44,035 nucleotides of DNA from Candidatus Iainarchaeum sp. (GCA_002688035.1 NZBU01000005.1:1-44035); one strand, 5' to 3'; numbered from the stretch's first letter, positions 7,282 through 16,631 are shown. A program made the numbers and translations. The notes: generated from the letters alone by a model not told the origin.

Positions 7282-7941
7282 CAGCGCTGTTTTCAGCATT
7301 TTGCTTTCAGCTCTTCTAACCGCGCCGGAGAAGCTGCTTAGCGAGCTTTGGTTTCCTTTAGCCAGCTTTTTCAGATTGGTTTTTCTTGGCCAGTCGTAGT
7401 AGCCGCGAGAGCAGGCCTGCCTCAAATACTCGAGTTCCTTTTCGCTTAGCACTTCAATTGGACTGTGGCCGTTCAAGTGCCTGAACAGCTCTGCTGCAGA
7501 ACGAATTCTTTTCTTCCTAACCTTTTTGACATCGGCAACCTCTCTTATCCTTGAAGCAAGTTTGCTGGGTTTTTCAAAGGAAACGATTTTTGTGTGCTCA
7601 ATACCGTCCCTTGCCACAAAATCCAGCTTAATGTTTTTTGCCGGAAGAAAGCAGCCGTCCAAAAAGCTGTCTTGTACAGTTGTTCCGAAAACAACAAGTC
7701 TCCCTTTTTCCCTGCAAACAAGCTTTGGGTTTTTGACCTGCTTTATTTTCTTTATTTCGTTCCAGGCCTTGCTTGCATTGAGTCCTGTGAAAACACTCCA
7801 GCTTTCAAGGGTGTTTTTGTCAAGCTTGTTGTGATGAATTAGCCGCAGAGAAGTGTCATGCAGCTTTTCAGTGAGAACAGAGTCTTTGCAGCCGTAGTGA
7901 TAGTCCTGCATTTCAACAAGCCACGCTTTTCCAAAACCCAT
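7276..7941 (-). CDS. HTH-10 (bacterio-opsin activator-type) transcriptional regulator
   Basis: A 221-residue predicted DNA-binding regulator. The C-terminal domain (about 165-217: LSEKELEYLRQACSRGYYDW, then LKKLAKGNQSSLSSFSGAVR) matches the HTH-10 domain of archaeal Bat-like regulators, including the typical GYYDxPR turn and a serine-rich recognition region. The N-terminal 140 residues are a less conserved ligand or signal domain (starts MGFGKAWLVEMQDYHYGC), as in many HTH-10 proteins. It lies directly upstream of two secreted-protein genes that share a palindromic promoter element, making it their likely regulator by proximity. The gene's own upstream region has a 10-base GC palindrome at 7973-7982 next to a CTTAAAATC TATA-like box, which would suit autoregulation. 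The signal sensed is unknown. Confidence 0.85.
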   Translation of the reverse strand: MGFGKAWLVEMQDYHYGCKDSVLTEKLHDTSLRLIHHNKLDKNTLESWSVFTGLNASKAWNEIKKIKQVKNPKLVCREKGRLVVFGTTVQDSFLDGCFLPAKNIKLDFVARDGIEHTKIVSFEKPSKLASRIREVADVKKVRKKRIRSAAELFRHLNGHSPIEVLSEKELEYLRQACSRGYYDWPRKTNLKKLAKGNQSSLSSFSGAVRRAESKMLKTALK

Positions 7942-7972
7942 AAGTAAAACTGGGTTGAAAAAGATTTTAAGG

Positions 7973-7982
7973 CGTGCGCACG
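7973..7982. promoter_or_regulatory. Perfect 10-base palindrome upstream of the HTH-10 gene
   Basis: CGTGCGCACG is a perfect palindrome in otherwise AT-rich sequence. It sits directly upstream of the TATA-like stretch CTTAAAATC of the HTH-10 gene (ATG at 7941) and about 85 bases before the divergent gene at 8066. It is a candidate operator for autoregulation or for control of both genes. Confidence 0.45.
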
Positions 7983-8065
7983 AAGTTGAAATAACCTCTG
8001 GCGATTAGTTTAAAACCTTCGCTTATACTAATAGTTAAAATAATTGTCGGGGAAAAGGTTTTGTT

Positions 8066-9388
8066 ATGGATAAAGCGCAAATAGGTGCATTGCTTATTGC
8101 AGTCTTTTTTGTTGGAAGCATCATTGGCTCCTCTCTTCTCTTTACTCCACCTCCAATTTCACAGGCACCAACAACAAATCCTGATGATATCCAGCCAACA
8201 CAGCTTTCGATGGAAGCCAGTAACATTGAGGCAACAGTTGTTCTGATACTACCCAAGCTAAAAATTGTCGCAGAAACTTCCGAGATAAACATCGAGGAAC
8301 TCGACACAAGCATTTACTCTGTAGAGGGTGTAAAGCGAATCGCAAGCTTCTACAGTCAGGTTGACCAAAGTGAGATTGCCGCAGGCCTAATGTATGTGGC
8401 AGACATACAATTAATTGCAGGCACAGATGCAGAGGAAGTATTTGAACAAATAAAAGAGAAGCCAGGTTTAGAGCAGGCAGAGGGCTTCCCCTTCGCGCTC
8501 GTAACACTCCCAAGCGAAATAGATTTTATCAACGCTCAACTTGATATCACAAAATCACATTCTCTGCGAAGGGCGGAAAGCGAAGCCCTAATAGCCTTTG
8601 ACACTGAAAGAGGAGATGAACTCAGAGTAAATCTTTCAGCAACATTTATTGGCGAGGATCCTCTCAATCTCTTTGCTTATGAGCTCCAGAATACAAGCAT
8701 AATTACTGTGCCGGGAGAAGCAGTTGTAGAAGCTGAGATTGCATCCCTCCAGCCAAAACTCTTGTTTGATATAACAACAAACTACTCACAACTCCCACTA
8801 CTCGAGGAGTTGGAAACAGAGCTCGCTAACACGCCAGGGCTTTCAGATACAAACCTCTTCAAACCTTTCATCGAGCCAAAGATTTCTCTTATTAATGATA
8901 CTAATATTAGCGAGGAAAAAGCAGCAGACCTAAACGTTTTAGTCGCAAGCTTAAGCGATGACACAATTTTCTACAATGAAATTTCCTTTAGAGCAAGCCT
9001 TTTCTTCGAAGATGGAACAGACCTTGCTCCCTTAAAAGCGCAGTTGCAGGAAAAGCTTGATGAGCTTGAACTTTCAGCAGTTGTAATACAGGAAACAATT
9101 GGACATGCAACCGGTGGAGCCTTCCTTAAAAGTGAAGATGCTTCTCAAGAAATGGAGCTCGTAAAGAATCTCATTGAAGATAAGGGTTTTGAAACATTCC
9201 TTGTGCTCCAAGAGGGTCAAATAGTGCTGGAGAAAGTAGATTGGGATGATGAAACTTCATATGAAATAGAATCTGGTTTGGTTGACACTGCTTTCTCCAA
9301 ATCACACAGTGTAGGCGATACTGTAACTGTTAGAGTAGCCTATACTCTAGTTAGAAATAAGATAGATGAAATCAGCGCTTTTGAATAA
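8066..9388 (+). CDS. Membrane-anchored acidic extracellular protein, unknown function
   Basis: I do not recognise the family. The 440 residues begin with a short N-terminus, then one membrane segment (about 6-26, GALLIAVFFVGSIIGSSLLF) without a clear cleavage site. A proline/threonine-rich linker (PPPISQAPTTNPDDIQPTQ) follows, then about 390 acidic soluble residues. It contains repeated alpha/beta-like stretches with similar wording (for example around TDAEEVFEQIKEKPGLEQAE and APLKAQLQEKLDELELSAVV), which may be repeated ferredoxin-like modules. There is no cysteine and no catalytic motif. The protein is probably N-in, with the body outside. A TATA-like CTTATACTAA and a GGGGAAAAGG stretch precede the ATG. 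It is transcribed divergently from the HTH-10 gene. Confidence 0.7.
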   Translation: MDKAQIGALLIAVFFVGSIIGSSLLFTPPPISQAPTTNPDDIQPTQLSMEASNIEATVVLILPKLKIVAETSEINIEELDTSIYSVEGVKRIASFYSQVDQSEIAAGLMYVADIQLIAGTDAEEVFEQIKEKPGLEQAEGFPFALVTLPSEIDFINAQLDITKSHSLRRAESEALIAFDTERGDELRVNLSATFIGEDPLNLFAYELQNTSIITVPGEAVVEAEIASLQPKLLFDITTNYSQLPLLEELETELANTPGLSDTNLFKPFIEPKISLINDTNISEEKAADLNVLVASLSDDTIFYNEISFRASLFFEDGTDLAPLKAQLQEKLDELELSAVVIQETIGHATGGAFLKSEDASQEMELVKNLIEDKGFETFLVLQEGQIVLEKVDWDDETSYEIESGLVDTAFSKSHSVGDTVTVRVAYTLVRNKIDEISAFE

Positions 9389-9399
9389 AAAGACCTTTT

Positions 9400-9753
9400 C
9401 TATTCGCCTTTTAGTTCGAGGATTGCTTCCGCAATATCTCCCTCATTCTTTTTGAGTGCTGCTTCAGCTTTCTTTTTGTCTACTTCGGCTTGCCCCATCA
9501 CCATTTTGATGTCTTCCTCAGGAATACCCTTTTTTTCCTCTACAGCCTCACCAGCAACAGTGTAGGTCTTCTGACCTTTCATATCTATTACTGTTACCTG
9601 CGGCTCCTCCATAACAAGTTTGCTACCGTCCTCTAACTCAAAAATAACTTTTTTTGCTGGCAACTCGTCACTCTTAATGCCGAGCTGACGCATCATTTTT
9701 TGCATTTGCTTTGGGTTTACTCCGCCACCCATTCCACCTAGTCCAGGAAACAT
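9400..9753 (-). CDS. nac: Nascent polypeptide-associated complex protein (archaeal NAC)
   Basis: A 117-residue homodimeric ribosome-associated chaperone that shields emerging nascent chains. It has a glycine- and methionine-rich start (MFPGLGGMGGGVNPKQMQKM), a central NAC beta-barrel (VIFELEDGSKLVMEEPQVTV and KGQKTYTVAGEA), and a C-terminal UBA domain (about 75-117: IPEEDIKMVMGQAEVDKKKA, EAALKKNEGDIAEAILELKG). The length and domain order match archaeal NAC. The start ATG has GGTGAG six bases upstream. It is followed after 11 bases by the convergent stop of the gene at 8066. Confidence 0.95.
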   Translation of the reverse strand: MFPGLGGMGGGVNPKQMQKMMRQLGIKSDELPAKKVIFELEDGSKLVMEEPQVTVIDMKGQKTYTVAGEAVEEKKGIPEEDIKMVMGQAEVDKKKAEAALKKNEGDIAEAILELKGE

Positions 9754-9794
9754 TTTTATCTCACCAAAAGAAAATAAACAGCATAGGCCTTTAA

Positions 9795-12008
9795 TTACTT
9801 TCTAATTTCCTTAACTTTCAAAATTCCAAGCACTATAAGTCCTATGAGCAGCACAATAATAGGGGAAATCTCAGGGATGTTTGCTCTGGGTTTTGGGAGA
9901 ATAACTGAGAAAGTTTTTTGCTTCTCGTTGTTTATAATAATGCTTTCCACTCCAGGGTTTCCTATATCTGCGCTAACCTTGTAATTTGTTCCTGTTTTAA
10001 ACTGGTCTTCGTTCTTAAGAGGAATGCCTGTAAACCTAAAGGTTCTACGTCCATTTGGAAGTATGCTTATCCTTTGCGAACTTATTGGAATAGTGAGCTC
10101 TTGATTGGTTATAAGGTTTTGGAATATGAGGTCAACATCAGGGCTAACAATTGTATTTGAAAAGTTTGTCATTGTGATCTCGACATCAAATGTTTCAACC
10201 TTTGGTTTTGCCAAAATATTAGTTGGGTTAGGTTTATTCGCAGGATAAATCTTTATATCGCTTACAGACACCACATCTCCTGGGGGCGGAATAAAAGTTA
10301 TTCTTGCTTCAGTTTGAACAGTTTTTGCAGGAATAGTGCTTAAACCCCAGGGGTCATCATAGGTAAAGGTTAGGATAAATGTTCTCACTGTTTCTTCCAA
10401 TAGCAAGGGCACTTCAATATCTGAAATCATGATCCCATTTTCACTTGCCTCAAGTGTGAAAAAGATGGGGGTAAGAGGAGTGCCAACAATCGGGCCTCCT
10501 GATTCAACAACATCCACATCAACCAATTCAAGTCCAAAGCTGTTGTTTACGCTAGTCGGGTTTGTGTCAAATGTGTTGTTGTACAAGTTCCAGTTCATTG
10601 TTGCAGTGTGTGTTTCATCATAGGGGGTAAAATAGAATTCCGTGTCATTGCCTGTAGCTGTAAGTTCCATGTCATCAGCATCAAGTACAAGTATGGTATA
10701 ACTTGCGTTCTCGGTCCAGGTTCCAACATTTTCTCCGACATAAGCGTTCAAGAACGCGTTCCAGCTATGTGCGCCCTCCTCTGTCATACGTTCACAGGTC
10801 TTATATTCTACGGAGTAGGTGTAGATTCCAGGAGTGTCTATTGGAACAACTATACTATCTCCTAATGAGTAACTGTCAACGCCACCTGAGATGTTTGTGT
10901 AATCATTCTCATTTCCAATTGGTGTACCGGTTTCTGCGTCAAAAACAAGAACCCTTACAACTGGGTTAAGGGATTCGGCTGCCCCATTAACACATCTTGC
11001 TGTTAGAGGATTGAAACCATTGACGATTAGTCGGTTTCCCTGCGCTGTTATATTAGCTGGCGATGCATTGTAAGTAGTAGAACCAACATCCTCAGAAAAA
11101 CTTTTATTGGAGGTAAAAGTATAGGCATCGCAGTAGAATTCAACACTTTGTCCCACCGTAACTAAATACTGGTGAATTACACGTACCCAGTTTGGTGAAT
11201 TGTCTGCATGGGCATAATACTGAACATACGCGTAATCTATTGAAGGAGCACTAATTTGGCTTACCCGATCATAATATACATCAAGATAGTAGTATTGGTC
11301 ATGGCCAAGCGAATTTGGAAAGAAGATACTTATTGGGTCACTAATTGTTCTCCCACTTAACAAATTGTCCCATACAAGGCTGCTGCTTACAACATCTCCA
11401 TCCCTATCGGTTATTTCAACTTTTACTGCTGCGTTGGGATAGCGAGTTTCTCCACTTCCACTTAATATAAAATCAAAATCTTCTACACTAGCTCCATGAT
11501 TTAGAATAACCGCAATTATATTATCATGTGAAAAATCAGTTGCCTCTGCATTGCCAAAATCTATCTCAGGATCAAATGAACCAAAATCAAAATTATATAC
11601 ATCATCTGGCTTTGAAATCCTCAGCCGCATGCTGTCACGATCTCTTTTAGTTGTCTCATCTTCGGCAGTTAACCATAATGTTGCCCATCTAGAAGTATCA
11701 CTCCCAGTCCACCTGCAGCTCACCGTAAAATCTGCAGTGTTATAATTGTCTTCGATAATTGTTCTTTGCTGCTCACCAATTTTTGTACAAGAGCCTGAAT
11801 GAATGTTCCAATCACATTTATTAAGTGTGCCCTCGCTTGTTCCAATATCATCTTCATCAGTACATTCTCCTGAAATTGTAATTGGAACACCAAAAATACC
11901 ATCATATATAGTATCCCCGGCATCTGCTTCCGGGCGCTCATCATCTGCCATTGCAAAGCTTAGCAAGAGAACCAAAAACAATGCAACACAAATTTTTCTT
12001 AGTTTCAT
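9795..12008 (-). CDS. Large secreted, C-terminally anchored surface protein with an N-I-P-E-I-S-P-I tail
   Basis: A 737-residue surface protein. The signal peptide covers residues 1-21. The first mature domain (PEADAGDTIYDGIFGVPITI, then GECTDEDD) resembles a PKD-like domain. The following 600 residues are beta-rich with few cysteines and many asparagines, suggesting glycosylated extracellular modules. The end is ANIPEISPIIVLLIGLIVLG plus a basic tail (KVKEIRK). The same wording, NIPEI-x-PI before the helix, occurs in the protein at 16654-18573. This suggests a common anchoring or sorting class distinct from the PEF-type tails at the left of the window. The gene overlaps the upstream gene (12005) by 4 bases, so the two form a translationally coupled pair. 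Function unknown. Confidence 0.75.
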   Translation of the reverse strand: MKLRKICVALFLVLLLSFAMADDERPEADAGDTIYDGIFGVPITISGECTDEDDIGTSEGTLNKCDWNIHSGSCTKIGEQQRTIIEDNYNTADFTVSCRWTGSDTSRWATLWLTAEDETTKRDRDSMRLRISKPDDVYNFDFGSFDPEIDFGNAEATDFSHDNIIAVILNHGASVEDFDFILSGSGETRYPNAAVKVEITDRDGDVVSSSLVWDNLLSGRTISDPISIFFPNSLGHDQYYYLDVYYDRVSQISAPSIDYAYVQYYAHADNSPNWVRVIHQYLVTVGQSVEFYCDAYTFTSNKSFSEDVGSTTYNASPANITAQGNRLIVNGFNPLTARCVNGAAESLNPVVRVLVFDAETGTPIGNENDYTNISGGVDSYSLGDSIVVPIDTPGIYTYSVEYKTCERMTEEGAHSWNAFLNAYVGENVGTWTENASYTILVLDADDMELTATGNDTEFYFTPYDETHTATMNWNLYNNTFDTNPTSVNNSFGLELVDVDVVESGGPIVGTPLTPIFFTLEASENGIMISDIEVPLLLEETVRTFILTFTYDDPWGLSTIPAKTVQTEARITFIPPPGDVVSVSDIKIYPANKPNPTNILAKPKVETFDVEITMTNFSNTIVSPDVDLIFQNLITNQELTIPISSQRISILPNGRRTFRFTGIPLKNEDQFKTGTNYKVSADIGNPGVESIIINNEKQKTFSVILPKPRANIPEISPIIVLLIGLIVLGILKVKEIRK

Positions 12009-13684
12009 TCTTCTTTTCGCCCCTTCAAATAAGTATATCCAAAGAATATTATTGCCAATCCAACGATCCCTACAACTAAATACTCTAAAGGCAAGCGTGA
12101 TTCAACACACTCACCACTTTGACATTGCCCATTCTCGCAGGCACTTCCATCTGGAAGCACTTCTTGGCTGCACTTTCCTGTTGTACAATTATCTTGGGTG
12201 CAAGCATTTCCATCGTCACAATTCACATTCTCACAGGATTGTAAATAAGTAACTATATCAATTGTTTCAGCTGATTGCTTTTTTGTTTCAAGATTATTCA
12301 CAATTAATTCATACTTCCCAATTGAAACCACAACTTCTTCCTCAGCACAGCCCTCAGCTTCAATATCACCTTTTTCAATCGTTTGCCCGTTTTGCTGCAA
12401 ATAGTAATTCATTTTTATTGGCTGAACAAACTTGCTAGGGGTAAGTGCACAAAATTCTAGCGATAATTTGAAAGTGTCCCCATCATACTTCCAATTTGTT
12501 GCAATTGTTGCCTCTTGTGTCTCAGCAAACAATTCTGCATCTACCTCAAAACAGTACTCATCATACTGCACTGTTCCCTTAACAACTTTCCCACAAACCT
12601 CTATTTTCTTAAGCTCGCTCTCGGCTGTAAAAGAGGCACTCTTTTTCACAAACTTGCCATTTCCCTCCAGGCCAATTGTTTCACTGAAAAGACTGTTTCC
12701 ACTTTCCACATCCTTGACACTTAACACAAGACTGCTTCCCGCAAGTACTGGATTGTTGAAGTGGTCAGGGCTTGGTCCAACAAGCGCATTTATTTCAACA
12801 GTTTCCCCCCTCTTAAAATAAAAATTGTTCAAATAAACTTTGTGAATTCTTTTGCCCGGGCCCACAACAATTATTCTGTTTCTATAAAGCGAAAGTAGTT
12901 GGTTTCCCTGTAGTAGTTCCAGTCTTACCGCATAAGCACTTGTCTTTCCAAGGGGCTGTAGTCCCACAGCAATCTCTTTTTCTTGTCCTGCAACCAATGG
13001 TCCAACTGCAACTTCTTTTGTTTCCACAAATTCTTCACAAGCAGTATCATCCCACTCACAAACACTCACAACAAGCTTCAAGTCTGATAGCGCTGAATCC
13101 GAGTCATTTGCAACAAACACTTTCCCTGTTATGGATTCATCTGCCTCAACAGGAAATCCAACTGGCCCAAGAACATCATTGAAAACGGTTTCATCTCTCA
13201 CAATTCTTGCACTTGGAAAGCTCCCCGCGCCCAGGACTGAAAAATATGCTGATTCAGGATTAGTGAAGATGTGAGCATAACCAATAATTCCTGTGCGAAC
13301 ATTTTTGAAGTAAACATCAAGCCTGTAACTTCCGGGCGAAATGTTATCTGGCAACTCGTAAGTGAACTCAATTTTTTTACTGCTGTTTGGCGCAAGATTT
13401 ATTCCGGAAACCTTTTCCTCAAAAAAAACATTGTCAGAGCTGGCAAACTGGCTGGGGTAAGAGAACTCTCCGCCCTTCGCAATTTCAACAACCACATAAG
13501 CATCAGCAATTGGGAATTCTTCATTGTTAAAAACAGTTATTTCTGCAGCAAGTTCCTCCTCGCTTTGAAAATTATTTTGGTTTAGTTTTATTTGCACATC
13601 TCCTGAATATGTTAGTTCTTGTGCAAGAGCAGATGCTGCAAACAACGCCAGTGCAGTTAGCAAAAAGAGAATTCTTTTGGTCAT
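12005..13684 (-). CDS. Secreted anchored protein with CARDB-like repeats and a Cys-rich module
   Basis: A 559-residue exported protein. The signal peptide covers residues 1-21 (ending ALAQ). Several Ig/CARDB-like beta domains follow (typical turns: LAPNSSKKIEFTYELPDNIS, and VGPLVAGQEKEIAVGLQPL). Near the end is a cysteine-rich segment of about 45 residues (CENVNCDDGNACTQDNC, TTGKC, DGSACENGQCQSGECVE) of the Dickkopf-like type seen in many secreted bacterial and archaeal proteins. A last membrane helix (LEYLVVGIVGLAIIFFGYTY) and a basic end (LKGRKEE) close it. Its promoter has a clear TATA-like stretch (TTTAAATAT) about 33 bases before the ATG. Together with the coupled 737-residue gene it may form one cell-surface complex; that is inference. 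Confidence 0.75.
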   Translation of the reverse strand: MTKRILFLLTALALFAASALAQELTYSGDVQIKLNQNNFQSEEELAAEITVFNNEEFPIADAYVVVEIAKGGEFSYPSQFASSDNVFFEEKVSGINLAPNSSKKIEFTYELPDNISPGSYRLDVYFKNVRTGIIGYAHIFTNPESAYFSVLGAGSFPSARIVRDETVFNDVLGPVGFPVEADESITGKVFVANDSDSALSDLKLVVSVCEWDDTACEEFVETKEVAVGPLVAGQEKEIAVGLQPLGKTSAYAVRLELLQGNQLLSLYRNRIIVVGPGKRIHKVYLNNFYFKRGETVEINALVGPSPDHFNNPVLAGSSLVLSVKDVESGNSLFSETIGLEGNGKFVKKSASFTAESELKKIEVCGKVVKGTVQYDEYCFEVDAELFAETQEATIATNWKYDGDTFKLSLEFCALTPSKFVQPIKMNYYLQQNGQTIEKGDIEAEGCAEEEVVVSIGKYELIVNNLETKKQSAETIDIVTYLQSCENVNCDDGNACTQDNCTTGKCSQEVLPDGSACENGQCQSGECVESRLPLEYLVVGIVGLAIIFFGYTYLKGRKEE

Positions 13685-13754
13685 GCTTTCGACAATATAT
13701 CTACATTTATTATATTTAAATCTTTTGAATTAAAGTGCTGGGCGGTGCCAGAAA

Positions 13755-13764
13755 ACTTATAATT
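13755..13764 (+). promoter_or_regulatory. TATA-like box for the gene at 13791
   Basis: ACTTATAATT ends 27 bases before the ATG at 13791, which predicts a leader of only a few bases. There is no Shine-Dalgarno site, consistent with leaderless translation. Confidence 0.45.
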
Positions 13765-13790
13765 CCTTTGCCCATCAATTTTTTTGAAAG

Positions 13791-14444
13791 ATGACGCGCA
13801 ACATTATTAGCAACTATGCGCTTTTCTCGAAAAAACTTCCGAAAAGTGTCGACCGTGCAAAATATGCTGAGAGAATAGAGGCGCTAAAGCATTATTTTTC
13901 CAAAGGCGGAATAATTCGAATCTCTGACAGCAGTGATGATTTTCCAAAACTTTTGTATCCTGGCAAAGTAAGAATAAAATCCCAGGTTGACGAGTTGCAC
14001 AAGCTCCGCCAGCTATACCATAAGCGCCTTGTTGACTGGAGAAAAAAGCTCCAGCAGGCACAGGTTTATTTCACAGTTAATAATGTTAAAAAACTCAAGG
14101 AGCCGCTTTACTGGAAGCACATGGCAAAGTATCTTTCAAACAAAGACTACCGGAACGATGCAGATAAGGTAAAGCTTCCGGTAAATCTTGTTGCAGACAG
14201 GCGCTGGAAGCCCATGGTCAAAATGTTTGTAAATGACCTTGATTATCGAAAGCAGTTAACACAAACTGTTGACGAGAGCATAGTTTATGCAAAGGACAAA
14301 AAGGTTGCAAAGTATGCGGAAGAACTACAATCCTTTCGCAGCGAACAAAGCAGTCGTAAAATTGGAGAGCTAGAAAAAAAGCTTGCCGAAATCGATGCAA
14401 GTATTAATGCACTCCAAGAGATTAACAAATGGGCATCTCTTTGA
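13791..14444 (+). CDS. Hypothetical charged protein with C-terminal coiled coil
   Basis: I do not recognise this 217-residue protein. It has no signal peptide or membrane segment. It is rich in Lys, Arg, Tyr and Trp: a basic middle (HKLRQLYHKRLVDWRKKLQQ, YWKHMAKYLSNKDYRNDADK) and a C-terminal heptad-like region (about 170-212, RKIGELEKKLAEIDASINAL), which suggests a coiled coil. The basic aromatic character would suit nucleic-acid or membrane-surface binding, but no motif proves it. It lies 57 bases upstream of the Hel308 gene on the same strand, each with its own TATA-like box, so a functional link to the helicase is only a possibility. Confidence 0.65.
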   Translation: MTRNIISNYALFSKKLPKSVDRAKYAERIEALKHYFSKGGIIRISDSSDDFPKLLYPGKVRIKSQVDELHKLRQLYHKRLVDWRKKLQQAQVYFTVNNVKKLKEPLYWKHMAKYLSNKDYRNDADKVKLPVNLVADRRWKPMVKMFVNDLDYRKQLTQTVDESIVYAKDKKVAKYAEELQSFRSEQSSRKIGELEKKLAEIDASINALQEINKWASL

Positions 14445-14471
14445 ATACTGGAAATCCACTCTCTCCAATTC

Positions 14472-14481
14472 TTTTTATATT
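14472..14481 (+). promoter_or_regulatory. TATA-like box for hel308
   Basis: TTTTTATATT is centred 25 bases before the ATG at 14502, so transcription would start at or next to the start codon. No Shine-Dalgarno site is visible, so the mRNA is probably leaderless. Confidence 0.5.
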
Positions 14482-14501
14482 CCTCTTATTACTTTTCATT
14501 T

Positions 14502-16607
14502 ATGGATGTGAAGAAAGCTGTTTTGAAGGCCAATGGGTTTGATTCTTTCAATCCAATGCAAAGTCAGGCACTCAAAAAGAATTGGGAGGAAAAAAATCTC
14601 GTTGTAGCTGCTCCAACGGCCAGCGGTAAAACAATTATGGCTGAGATTGGTGCGCTGCATTCTATCCTCCAAAACAAGCGCAAAGTAATTTACACTTGTC
14701 CACTTCGCGCCCTTGCATCCGAACACTATGATGACTGGAAAAAAAAGTATTCCAAACAATTTGGAATAAGGATGGCTGTAAGTACAGGCGACTTTGACTC
14801 AAGCAGCAAATACCTCAGCCGCTATGATATTGTTTTCACGACCTATGAAAAGCTCGATTCCCTCATCCGTCATCGCGCAGACTGGCTCTCAAGCGTTGGT
14901 TTGCTGATTATTGATGAGGTGCATGAACTTGATTCAGGAAGAGGGGCAACCCTAGAGGTTACTGCCTGCAAGTTGCGCAGAATGAATCCCAAAATGCGCA
15001 CCTTGGCTTTATCGGCAACAATTCCTAATGCCGAGGAGCTCTCTGATTGGCTGGAGGCGGAACTAGCCAAATCAAATTATCGTCCAATACCATTACGCGA
15101 AGGAGTGTACTTTAATGATGAAATAAAGTATGCCAACCGCAAGACAGAATCTTTGGGTGATGGTAATCCTGTAGAAGCAATTGTTGATGATACACTACAC
15201 AAAAAAAAGAAGCAGGCACTTATCTTTGCAAATACTAGGAGAAATGCAGAGGGTATGGCAAAAAAACTCTCCACTCTCTCAGAAAAATCTTTAGATTCAA
15301 AAGAAAAGCTTGCATTGGAAAAGGATGCCAAAAAAATTTTATCAATTCTCGAGTCTCCAACAGAGCAATGCAAGAAGCTTGCTGACCTTGTAAAGCATGG
15401 CGCAGCCTTTCATCACGCGGGCTTAGTGCAAAAACAGCGTGGCATTGTTGAGGAGGCGTTTCGCGAAAATAGAGTAAAGCTAATCTCTGCTACTCCAACT
15501 CTTGCTGCAGGCGTAAACCTTCCGGCCCACACGGTTGTTATTCCTTCACTCTATCGCTTTGAGGCGGCGGGCATGACCCGCATTCCTGTTCGTGAATACA
15601 AGCAGATGGTTGGTAGGGCAGGAAGGCCAAAATATGATAAGGAAGGAAGAGGTATTGTTATTGCCAAAAACGATCTAGAAGCAGAGGAAATCCTTGAACA
15701 TTACGTTGACGGGGACATGGAAGATATTACTTCCAAACTCGGAATAGAACCAATCCTGAGAATGCATCTTCTCTCCCTTATTGCTTCGCACTTTGTCTTT
15801 GACCTTGATTCAATGGAACAGTTCTTCGGCTGCACTCTTTACGCAAAACAGTATGGGGATTTAGCAGAACTCTTTGAGAAGGTCCAAAGCATTCTTGAAG
15901 AGCTCGAGGAGTGGAAATTCATTGAGTCGGACGAGAAAAAGATTGTGGCAACTCCACTTGGAAAAAGAGTGAGCGAGCTTTACTTGGATCCTTTTACAGC
16001 CCACCAAATGGTAGAGGCAATGCAGAGCAAAAGAAAGTTCTCAGAACTAACTTACCTTTTTCTGTTTACACAGAGCTCTGAATTTAGGCCCTGGCTTGGA
16101 GTTCCAAAGAAAAAGGAGCCAGAACTCTGGGAGCAATTGCAATTGGATGGAAAGCTTTTGCCTGTTGATGTTGAACGAGAAATGTATTTTGATTTGAACT
16201 TGCTTAGAAAATTCCAATCATCACTCTTACTCCAATCCTGGGTTCGTGAAACTTCCGAGCAGGAGGTAATGAAAGAATATAATACTCAACCAGGAATTCT
16301 CCACAGCAAGCTTCGTATCTGCGATTGGCTTGCCTATGCTTCACTTGAACTCGCTCGCCTCCTAAAAGAGGACAAGCACATTGCCCCAATCTCCAAGCTG
16401 CGAAAGCGCCTGAAGTACGGTGTGAAAGAAGAGCTGCTCAACTTGTGTGAGGTTCGCTATATTGGAAGGGTTAGAGCAAGACGGCTTTGGCGCGCAAAAA
16501 TTAAGAGCGTTGCACAACTCAAAAAAACAGATGCAAAGGACCTAGGTCGAATACTTGGCCCTGGAACGGCATCCCAAATCAAGCAACAGCTCAGCCAAAA
16601 GGTTTAG
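14502..16607 (+). CDS. hel308: Hel308-type Ski2-family DNA helicase
   Basis: The 701 residues match the usual 690-720 of archaeal Hel308, a 3'-5' helicase that unwinds lagging strands at stalled forks. Domain order: a short Q-motif-like start (FNPMQSQAL), Walker A APTASGKT at 37-44, DEVH at 138-141, motif III (ALSATIPN), the second RecA domain with HHAGL and the motif VI stretch KQMVGRAGRP, a winged-helix domain, a ratchet domain, and a helix-hairpin-helix end (RYIGRVRARRLW at about 655-666, then GPGTASQIKQ). All helicase motifs appear intact. The DEVH box here matches Ski2-like relatives. The role in fork repair is inferred from the family. Confidence 0.93.
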   Translation: MDVKKAVLKANGFDSFNPMQSQALKKNWEEKNLVVAAPTASGKTIMAEIGALHSILQNKRKVIYTCPLRALASEHYDDWKKKYSKQFGIRMAVSTGDFDSSSKYLSRYDIVFTTYEKLDSLIRHRADWLSSVGLLIIDEVHELDSGRGATLEVTACKLRRMNPKMRTLALSATIPNAEELSDWLEAELAKSNYRPIPLREGVYFNDEIKYANRKTESLGDGNPVEAIVDDTLHKKKKQALIFANTRRNAEGMAKKLSTLSEKSLDSKEKLALEKDAKKILSILESPTEQCKKLADLVKHGAAFHHAGLVQKQRGIVEEAFRENRVKLISATPTLAAGVNLPAHTVVIPSLYRFEAAGMTRIPVREYKQMVGRAGRPKYDKEGRGIVIAKNDLEAEEILEHYVDGDMEDITSKLGIEPILRMHLLSLIASHFVFDLDSMEQFFGCTLYAKQYGDLAELFEKVQSILEELEEWKFIESDEKKIVATPLGKRVSELYLDPFTAHQMVEAMQSKRKFSELTYLFLFTQSSEFRPWLGVPKKKEPELWEQLQLDGKLLPVDVEREMYFDLNLLRKFQSSLLLQSWVRETSEQEVMKEYNTQPGILHSKLRICDWLAYASLELARLLKEDKHIAPISKLRKRLKYGVKEELLNLCEVRYIGRVRARRLWRAKIKSVAQLKKTDAKDLGRILGPGTASQIKQQLSQKV

Positions 16608-16621
16608 AGGCCAAAACAAAA

Positions 16622-16631
16622 TCTTATATTC
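16622..16631 (+). promoter_or_regulatory. TATA-like box for the gene at 16654
   Basis: TCTTATATTC lies 22 bases before the ATG at 16654, supporting that start over the upstream in-frame start at 16555, which would give a 33-residue extension inside hel308 and hide the signal peptide. Confidence 0.5.
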
